Shown: in pieces, positions 27,285 through 36,800 of the stretch
How the letters are laid out: every line of letters begins with the position of its first letter
Numbering within the stretch: position 1 is the first letter of the stretch
From: Phytoseiulus persimilis
Lineage: Eukaryota > Arthropoda > Arachnida > Mesostigmata > Phytoseiidae
Assembly: GCA_037576195.1 (NCBI GenBank)
Contig: CM075103.1
Span: 1,178,001 to 1,242,000 of the forward strand
Direction: 5' to 3'
Length of the DNA: 64,000 bases
Position numbers and translations under genes: made by a program
The notes under the pieces: model-generated
The model's input: the letters and a program-made list of their open reading frames with translations, nothing else
Databases searched by the model: none
Told to the model about the DNA's origin: nothing

Positions 27285-27399
27285 TGCACTTCCGCGGAAG
27301 CGAGGGAGTCGTGGCAGCCGAAAGCACTTGAATGGACACGAAACGGATGGCGACACTATATCTTTCACCATTGTCGGTTGTTTCACATTTTTTACGGGA

Positions 27400-30300
27400 C
27401 ACAATACACACTCTCGTTCGATCCGTCCTTCGAAACGAGAGTCCTACAATCATACCACTCCGCCTTTGGCATCGGCATTTAGTCCCAAGTAATGGAACAA
27501 CGCACTTTTCACCTCTGTAGGCTCTTTTTTATGATCCTTCCAGCTCAATGACTCGCCGGGTCGGTTGAGAGTCGGCTCGCCCCGCTAGTCGGTTGGGTGC
27601 GCTATGACCAAACCGCCTGGAGATTGAGGCAACTAATCCGCAAATACCCCGCGACTCCTTGCGAGGAACCGATGAACATGCCTCTTTTGGAGAGTTCGTG
27701 GTTCTCGGAGGCTTTGTGGCGATGATCTCATCGATTGCTAGCGAAGGGTTGTAAGACGATCAGAGTTCCTCGGGGCGACGAAATCGGCTGCCCTCCGGTA
27801 GATGTGGGGCAGTTGAGCGCGGCCACAGAAGGCGCTCTCGAATCCATATACTGAGCGAGTTTCCAAGATTCGCCCTTGTAACCAGCCGTGAGAGGAAAAC
27901 TATACCACTATCAGAACCATACCAGGTATTATCGTCACGAAGCGGGACACACGGACCAAGAGAAGGATCATCGCGACTGTCGCAGAGCACACGAGGCACG
28001 GATTACGCTCTCGTAAACCGGGCATCTCAACTCATTGACGTTGACGTTCGTTCGGTCACTCTGTCAGTGTGATGAAGACGATTCGTGATTAGAGCAGAAC
28101 TCAGAGACCGAAAACATCGCGGCGCGCACTTGATCGGATACCAATCAGTGCCAAGCAATCGAGCGGAGCGGCGGAACATGAGCGAGTTTCCATTCTGCAA
28201 CCCCAGGTTTCCTGATATTCGGCGCAAGCTATTGCGCATACGTTCGCTCTACGTGGTTTCAGTTTCAGGTGTGGTCACGCGACCATGCGCTCACCTAATC
28301 TCACTCAATTCCTTTCGAGATGGAACAATTTCGCAACGACATCACTCGTGACAAAGGCCCCAGCTGCGGCAACATATTATGTTGGAAAGTGGAAGAACGG
28401 GGCACGAGACCCCGTGATGTGGTGGTTCACGTTCAAGTGTATTGCTCCGTCGAAATACCAAACAGACGATCATCTCACAGAGGGGCAGCAATTGTAATCG
28501 CAAAGCGGCAAGGTTCACCATCCGTAGTGTTAGAATCTCCAATCTCCCCCAGTTCAAGCTTCCAGTCCCACTGAGGAGGACGACGTGAACTTTCTCTGTC
28601 TCGCAGCACCTCCGGCTCAGATACGCTCGGAGATTTCTCTGTTGACCCGAAAGAGGCTCGACCTCGACTGCCCTCGTCGGTGTATTTGGGTTCGATTTTT
28701 TTGGACCCGCAGCAGATTCAAATCGGCTACCGATGCTTGAAGATATCGTTCCTACGACGCAAGGTGCGGCGGGGATGCTTCTCGAAACAAATACCAACTT
28801 TTGCATCGTCATCCCTTCTGAGCGTGCACCTCAGCAGAACCGTGTCCGATCTCTCTGAATTATTCCCTATTCCAGTCTGCGAACTCAGACGCACATTTCA
28901 CTCAGCGCGCTCTGGCTAGACCCTTCAGGCGAATCCTTCAAGGACAGACGTATGGAAGTATGAGAGTGTCTCTCGCGAGTCTACTTCAAGCTACGAGTGA
29001 AACTGCCCTGATTCTATAACGCTCGAAGGTTACGGAGGTTCGTAAGCAACTCCAGAAATAGCGAATGATCCCTCAGAGCGCTGCATCATCGGGGCTAACC
29101 GTCGAGCTTCAAGGAGTCCACGTCGAAAGCGGAGTCCGAGCCGGGAACACAGTTCCTAGAGGATTTTTCGCTGCTGCCAACATGCTGGAAAAGCGAATCG
29201 AGGACCGTCAGGCCCCACGAGATTCTCGCGGGGGAAACCAAGGACTACAGATCCTTCCGAAAATAAGCTCTTTCGAGTCGCTGCGAACAAGACGGAGAAA
29301 CTTCGCCACGATCAACTTTCTCGGAGAGAGTTCCTGAATCCCAGATCGGTTCTCGAATCCATGATCTCGGAACACCCCCTATTTTTCGCTCCGGGGGCGC
29401 TTCCGGGAAACCGTTCCGTGGACCATCCGGGATCTGTCTGAAAGGAGCTCGCCGATGCGGGGCTGGTTCGAGGATGGAAGACAGCGTCGTTTTGTTCCTC
29501 TTTCACATCTTCCGGCCGCCATCATGTTTCCCTTGATTACGAGAATAATGATCCCCATCGGAGGCGGGAATTCCTCGCTCATCCGCTCCATCGGCACATT
29601 GTGTGGTTGACACGTAGATCGACCAGTGCAGAAATGCGCTCGATACTTGTGGAGTGATGTTTCGACCTTGCTTGAAACACCGCCGCATGTTCGCTGAGAG
29701 AGGTGAGAAACCGTGCCATTGGTTGGAGCCATAATTCGCCATTACACTGCGCGAACTGCTCTCCAGCATTGGGTTCATTATATGGTGAACCTTTCCCGGG
29801 GGAAGTTCTTCAAGGTCAAGGCGCGGCAAACTGTACTCTACCGGAGCGACTGCGTCACCCATGCTACGAGTGAGCTCCCTATCGGCGTTCGATACTTTTC
29901 GCGCCCACGGGAGAATTTCCATTGTCGAAACTCGTCGACTACTTCATCGGAACCATTAACAACTCTGTTGCTGTTGACAGCGCGCGACCGATCAACGGGC
30001 AGCTCTTCGCTATTCCATGTGATCACATAACGGAATTTCTGTCAGAGGTCTCTGGATTGAAACTAGTGGTGAGCTGATCGCTGTGATCCAGCCGAGAACG
30101 TGGATTCCTCAGCGCAGTTCTGAGAGATTGACAGACATTCATTTTTCGGTTGGTAGTATCGCTCGGCCGGAATCGTTATCCTGCGAATAACGGTCATGGG
30201 TGGATCAGAGTCAGCCGCGTTTGTGTCAACAACACATGCTCCGATTTTAACCGCCACAAAAAATGAAGCCCGATCTCGATGTGCTCCATTTTCGAGTCAA

Positions 30301-30900
30301 TTTTCCACCAGAGAATCAACTCCCTCCCGCCGAAGCACTCCGAGATTATAGCCGGAGAATTCAAGGTTGGCGAACTCCTCGGAGAGAACAATTGGCCTGA
30401 TCTTGGAGCGCGGTCCCGTCACGAGCAATGTCTGTCTTTTGCGGATGAGCTAATATTGACTCTTGCGTTCACAAACTCCCAGAAAACAATCGACCGAACA
30501 GCGCGCCGCTTGTCACTGCGGTGTGCTGTGATCCTAGTCCGACAGAACTCTCTCTCGGATGTATCCGAGAGTGTTGACCACAAAATCTATGGATATTTGG
30601 AGAAGGCGTCGCTGCTCATGGAAGGAAAGGCAAATGAGAGGGCCTGAATTCGGTGCTCCTGATGACGCTGAACGGGGACCGCATGGCCTAAGTTCCCTTT
30701 CCTCTCATGTTTAGTTCTCGTCGGGCTATAAGTTAACATCATCCTACGCGTTGTAGACAGCAGTTATAGACTCTAGCGTGGAGACGTCAAGTGCTATAAA
30801 GTGTCATCCACCGAGACGGGAAAGCGACTCGGAAGCTGGTTCTTCTTGGCAGATTCGGCTCGGAAGAGCGTGACGGACGAAACGCGACTCGTGTGTGTGA
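27400..30900. other. No confident gene; coding-like fragments
   Basis: Two fragments look more protein-like than background but lack a supported gene structure. One is a plus-strand frame around 29105-29272, bounded by stops and containing a Phe/Leu/Glu-rich segment (QFLEDFSLLPT). The other is the plus-strand frame ending at 30647. Neither is recognised. They could be exons of unknown genes, decayed genes or chance. Confidence 0.25.
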
Positions 30901-31189
30901 AGCAACCCTTAAAGAAATTCCGAACAAATTCGTCCAGATGACGTACACGGAATCAATCTGCATTGCCAATTTCTGAATTGCGAGTTCAAATCTTGTTGTT
31001 GACTATTGCAACGGTGGCTGCTGTCGAAACTCACCTTCCTCCACTCGATTTGCGGCGCCCAGACTGACGGACTGCTTGTGAGGGTGTCTGAGAGCCAGCG
31101 TTTCACTGAAGAGAGACCAGAAGGGAAGAAGTAAGTGGGGACTGAGCGAACCGAACAAAAACCCACCACCGGGAGCATCAGTAGTTCTT

Positions 31190-31587
31190 CTGTGGTTTGT
31201 TCTCGGCAGCAATTGCCATTGCCCGATCCATCTGCACTCTGCGCGCAATAGCTAGCACACGCAATGCACGGAGGACCGACATTTTCTTCTGCCGCGGCGG
31301 AAGGTGAGTACCACGATACTTCATTCGCTTTTCTGAACAGAGGGTCACAGTTGCTGAGATTGATCGGATTTGGAGTTTGATATCTTGGACGGATTCCATG
31401 TCGCTTCTCCAGCGCCGATCCTCTCGGCGGCAAGAGATGCCCGAACGTGTTGGACGGAACTCAAGAATCAAGTCGCTATGCACAGCTCAACCGCGAGAGC
31501 AGGCTTCTGGTTGAGTTTGTTCCGTCTGTTCTCAGCCCATACATCTATGCGCTGGAGCAGAACATGAAGTTTTCAGGGAAGAGATAG
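31190..31587 (+). CDS. Candidate 3' end of an unknown spliced gene (two exons)
   Basis: A frame open from about 31181 runs to a strong donor (GCGGAAG|GTGAGT, intron from 31304). A good acceptor (TCGCTTCTCCAG) ends at 31412, and the reading phase is preserved across the 109-base intron. The last exon, 31413-31587, encodes 57 residues ending NMKFSGKR and a TAG stop. It includes a segment VEFVPSVLSPYIYALEQ that resembles a membrane helix and is loosely like the seventh helix of a rhodopsin-type receptor, but the preceding exon does not support that family. No homologue is recognised. The splice signals are the main evidence. The left limit is uncertain, and the opposite strand is also open here. 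Confidence 0.3.
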
Positions 31588-31589
31588 CT

Positions 31590-33896
31590 CAAGACAGCCC
31601 GTGAGGAGAGCGCGAGCCACTCAGGCTTCCGATCGGACTCTCAAGAAGCATTTTCATCGGTCGGGACTCAGCCTCAAAGCCCACGCGGTATCGAGTTCTG
31701 CCTCGATGCATGCAGCTCTGCGATCAAGCGGTCCGGCTTGGAAAGCGCCCTCCGATTCAACTAAGTCTCGGCGTTCTGCGTTTCTCTCTAAACTGACTTC
31801 GCTCAAAGTGCAGCTGTTCGCAACGATGTTCTCCGATCCTCCAAGCGATCCCAAAACGCCGCCGCCGAACCCTGCACTGCTCCTAGCTCAAATCTTTACC
31901 GAATCGATGTCAGCGAATCCTATGGAATTCATAGGGAGCAGGGATACCGTACCGCTTACGCTTAGATTTAACAGTCTGCGCTGACCATATCCACCGCATG
32001 AATGCTTTTCCCTGTGCAAGTTCGGCGCGACGCAGACACAGCTGGGACGTTCTGTCCGATCTGCTCTACGCGTAACGATGAGCCGTGAAGTCAGCTCGGG
32101 AGGTCTGATGGTTAACGAGAGTTGGAATCTGGTCGCCTACATTTCGACAGAAGAGCCTTCGGGACGTCACACATTCAAAGCGTTTAACCCGCTAGACAGG
32201 ATAACGATTTCGCTATATCGATCGCGGACCAATATCGCCGTCGGATATGGCCCTCCGACATGAGTCCGTCAACTTCCCTGCCCGAAGAAGCCGTTTTCTG
32301 AGATCTATCCTTCTGTGTTCTGGCGAGGAAGATGGGACAGCAGATTCCGAGCGGCATTACTAACATATGTTCTGACTCGTACTCTGCTCAACTCCGCTGT
32401 CGCTGCTCCTGGAAGCCCTCGGCTCCGTGTTCGGTGGAAATAGTGTCTGGAAATCTCCTGACCGTTTAAAAAATGCGCGACGTCATCGGAAGCCGAGAGA
32501 ATCGAGAAGAGTTACTAGAACTCTCTTTATTCAAGCTTTATGTGCGCGTAAGTTCCGAATATATTCTCGGCATATAAACGGACGAGTGTCAGAGTCTCAA
32601 ATCTCTTTCTGGCGCTCATCTGCTGCGTAATAGCAGAGCTCTCGGAAGTTGTGCTCCACATTTCGCTTTCGAGTTCACCGCGCTGGAATACATAGTACCT
32701 AAAGGCCTGCAAATTCGAGCGACCAGTGGAAAAAGACACAGTCCACTTGGGCTCACGGTTGAACACAGCGTGCTTTCCGGATTGCCTCCGGCTTGATCTG
32801 TCAGATGGTGGATTTTCTGAAAACCATTCTCGCCAGCTCGCCAGACCGCGAATCGAAATAGTCAAGGGGCGAAATACTTCTCTAAGAAGGTATGAGTCCA
32901 CCGGCCCCAGGTGCTGTCGCGGAACACTTTCCATGACAAATATGGCCTGGCCTGCGGAAGAGCAAGAATTTTCCGAGGGAGGAGTCACATGGCTCTATAG
33001 TGGGTCGCCTCTCCGAGAGAAAATTCCAATCGATGAGCGGATCTTTCCACTGGCATCAGCTTTACTGTGGGCATCGAAATTGCTCGAGGGTTGAGAGAGC
33101 TACTCAGACTCTATTTTACGTGCTCTTCTCAACTGGGTTTCGAGGTGAAGCGGCTGGCACTGTTCGTTGGCGGGCCCATAAAAAAGCATTTGTAGCGATT
33201 TCATGAACTTGCATTCCTCAGAGAGAGCAATGCGTCAGAGAGCTACTCGGCGATGAGATAAGAATGAACGCGGTCACCGCGCTAACGCAGTGATACTGCT
33301 CGTCGTCCTGCAAAAGTTGTCGCACCTCGGCAGCAAATCGAGCACCGCTTGCGGGGATCGAGAGCTCGATGATCCCGGGAGTATAGGCCATACTATAAAG
33401 CAATGGGTCGCTGAATTTCCCATCGAAAGAGCGAGACGTTCGCTCTCGAGTTTGGTCCTTCAGCGACAAGGGTTTTTCTCGAATCACCTGCTCGAATCCA
33501 TGCAAGGTATCCCTTAGATCCACCTAGGGGTGTTCCCTCTCCGTGATTACTCGGCCGCTGCCGTTGGTGTTGATGGGGATGATCCTCTCTTGTGAACACT
33601 CAAAGTTTTTTTCCAAAGAATTACGACTCGCATTGTTTACATCCCAAAAGGAATGTCTGCTACAGATTCGCTCCTAACATGAGGAATGCAGCGGAAATCA
33701 GCGCTGCGCTGAGATAACAGCAGAAGAATGAGGGCCAGTTAAAAGTGGATGCTGACAACGGACTCTTCTTCCTTCGCGAGAAACGTCATCGCGTTCACAG
33801 CCGAGCCAGAGATTCCACCAAGCGCGGAACGTGAACAAACGCGTACCTAAGTAACACAGACACTGAGCCGTCACCGACTCTCCATCATCACCTAAC
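31590..33896. other. Upstream flank of the inositol transporter; no confident gene
   Basis: Long frames occur on both strands (minus 32527-32988, 153 codons; plus 32726-33094, 122 codons; minus 33218-33523), but none has a recognised motif or splice chain. The last few hundred bases presumably contain the promoter and 5' UTR of the transporter starting at 33897. I cannot point to a specific TATA box or initiator. Confidence 0.3.
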
Positions 33897-36800
33897 ATGG
33901 GGCTTGCTTCGACGCCTTCAGAACGAACTCCGTTGATTTCAGGCCCCGTCTACGTCCAGACCACTGCCTATCTCTACATCGCAGCGCTATTGTCTGCCGT
34001 AGGCGGATTTCTTTTCGGATATGATACAGGTGTCGTCTCGGGAGCTCTTCTTCAGGTGGGTTTTCCGCATCCACCGAATATTCCGAGAAGAGAATCGACC
34101 CGTCTCTTCGGAGAATCGACTCCTTGTGTTTCTCGGGGTGGTGCTGATCATGAATTTCGACGTGCTTCCAGCTCAGGGATCACTTCGACCTGGACGTGGT
34201 ATGGCAAGAATGGGTGGTTGCGATCACGATCGCGGGTGCTTGGCTCTTCTCCATCCTGGCCGGCAAACTCAACGACCTAGTGGGGCGCAAATGCACAGTC
34301 ATCATCGCATCGAGTCTATTCACCCTGGGCTCAGGGCTGATGGCCGGTGCGCAGGATCATTGGGTGCTCCTTGTCGGACGACTGATCGTTGGATTTGGTG
34401 TCGGTGAGTCGATGTTGGTAGTGCTGGGGAGTTTGAATTTCCATTCCCACGACCGATTGGCTTCCTGAGGCGACTGCCATGTTCGCGGGCGACTTCGGTC
34501 AGATCATGATCATTCCAAAGTTCTCTTGGATATCCAGAGTGCGTGAGCGGGCAGTTTGACTGGGAAGATGAAAAATGCTCTGATGCCATTATTGTGGATA
34601 ACAACCCGCATCTCCTAGTGCAGAATTGTACGATTGCGTTCCACCATCAAGGGCCTATTCCATCATAGCTAGACTCGATGAAAATATTAGAAGCACGGAA
34701 ATCAGTGCGCAGTTTGAAATTGTCGTTCTCAGACAATTTCAGAATGTATATCAGTCGATCCCGGAAGGATGACATCATCTAAGTGGGGCGAACATAGCTT
34801 CGTGAGTTCGTCAGCTTTTCACTCGCGTTTCACTCGGCCTCACGCCGCAGAAAACTTACCAGCAGCTATCGAAGGTTACTCGAAACAATGGAACGGTCGG
34901 GAGCTGGTTGAGCTCAACGCCCTCGGTCACTTCAGCGAACAGAACGTGGAAGTGTGATCGGCGGCAGTTTCTAAGTCATTCATCCAACTTCCAAGCTGAC
35001 GATCGGCTCAAATTTCAGGCTTGTCATCGATGACGGTCCCCCTGTACATCGCTGAAGTTTCTCCGACGCAGTATCGCGGCAAGTTGGTCACGGTCAATCA
35101 ACTTTTCATCACCGCGGGACAGTTCTGTGCAGCCGTGATTGACGGAATATTCAGCACGGATAGAGACAACGGTTGGAGGTGAGCCGGGCGCATAAAAACG
35201 GACGATCTGATGACACTGGACCTGAACGGGGAGACGAGATGTTCCGAATGTGGGAGTAAACATCAAAATGATAAGTTCGACGATTTGATTCTATTTCCTC
35301 TAGGTTCATGCTTGGATTGGCAGCCGTCCCAGCCGTATTGCAATTCACTGGCTTCCTTTGGATGCCTGAGTCGCCGCGCTGGCTCTGCGGTGAGTTTTTG
35401 CTCTGGGGAGCTGAATCGCATATCTGACTCATTGACGCGAGCCATCGAACAACTATTTGATGAATGTCTGCCCGCAGGCAAAGGACGAAACGAAGAAGCT
35501 TACAGAGTTCTGCGAAAGCTTCGTGGGAAAAACGCTGACATTGAAGACGAATTCAATGCTATCAAAGCAACAGGGAAAGAAGTGGGAACAGAGAAATGTG
35601 AGTTGAAAACGCAACATAGGACTGATACGGGACGTTCCTTTGTCTCTATGGGTGACGATTCCTACCATGTCTCCACCTTTCACGGCTGAACGGCGAATTC
35701 AAAGGAGCTGTGAATCTGTGACTGCGTAGTGACACTCTGGTGACTCGGATCGCTTCCGATATTTTGGAGCTTGACTACTCTGTCGTTCTAGCTCTCATCA
35801 TCCTGAAAGTTCTTGCGGACCCGTTCCTCCGCAAGAGGCTCCTCGTAGGTGTCATGTTCATGGTATTCCAACAAGCCATCGCCATTAATACGGTAAGCCG
35901 AAACAGCCTCTTCTCTGATACTTTTCCCCGGAGTGTGACTCCAGTGTTTTATCGATCAAAACTCCATCCCAGGTGATGTACTACTCGGCGTCGATCATTG
36001 AAATGGCTGGTTTCCGGAATCAGTCGACAGCTATATGGCTCAGCGCCGCCGTGGCTTTCATAAACTTCGCGTTCACCATTGTCGGCGTGCTTCTTGTGGA
36101 GCGCGTCGGCCGGCGGACGCTCACGCTTTCTTCGCTTCTCGGTAACAATGCCTTCGACATTCGGAACAATTTGAATATATGAAGGATACCGTGTCAGCTT
36201 CTTTTCGCTTGGGTTGTGTTTTCAAAAACGTCATCTCTAATATCATTTCATGCCGAAGGTGTGATCTTCTCGCTCGGAGTCTTATCTGCCGCATTCTTCG
36301 TCGGGAACAGGAACACTCCTCCGGTCACGTACAATGCCACCGAAACTTCGCGATGCAACGTCTATGAGTGAGCCTGGAGAGCTTTTTCTCCTCGTTTTTT
36401 TATTTGATGAGGCAACTGTATAAGCACAACTCTCAGCGACAATGGGCACTCCTATCGTTCCCGCAAATCAAGCTCCGACACCCTTGGTCACAACGAAGAG
36501 CACGAGTGCGACACGTGTTGTTTCCGTCGCGAATTCTTCCGCCTTCTCTGTCGAAACGGGAAATCTCGGAGCCTGGTGTTGGTCCTAAATGAATCCTCGT
36601 GAAGCTACGTTCGTGGAGCTCAAACTCGAGAGACCTCTCTTTGCAGATACTGCGGAACTTGCATCGCTGATGACAACTGCGCCTTCTTGTTCGACACCAA
36701 AAGCTCCGAGGCTACTTGCGTTGATCGGAGCGTTAATGGAACTGAGAAGATTCATGTAGATTGGATCCGAGAAACCATGTTGTGTCCCGTGCCCGGCCAT

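Noticed and set aside
32527..33094. 153-codon minus and 122-codon plus overlapping frames
   Set aside because: Both strands are open over the same bases and neither has a recognised motif or splice signal set, so I could not choose one.
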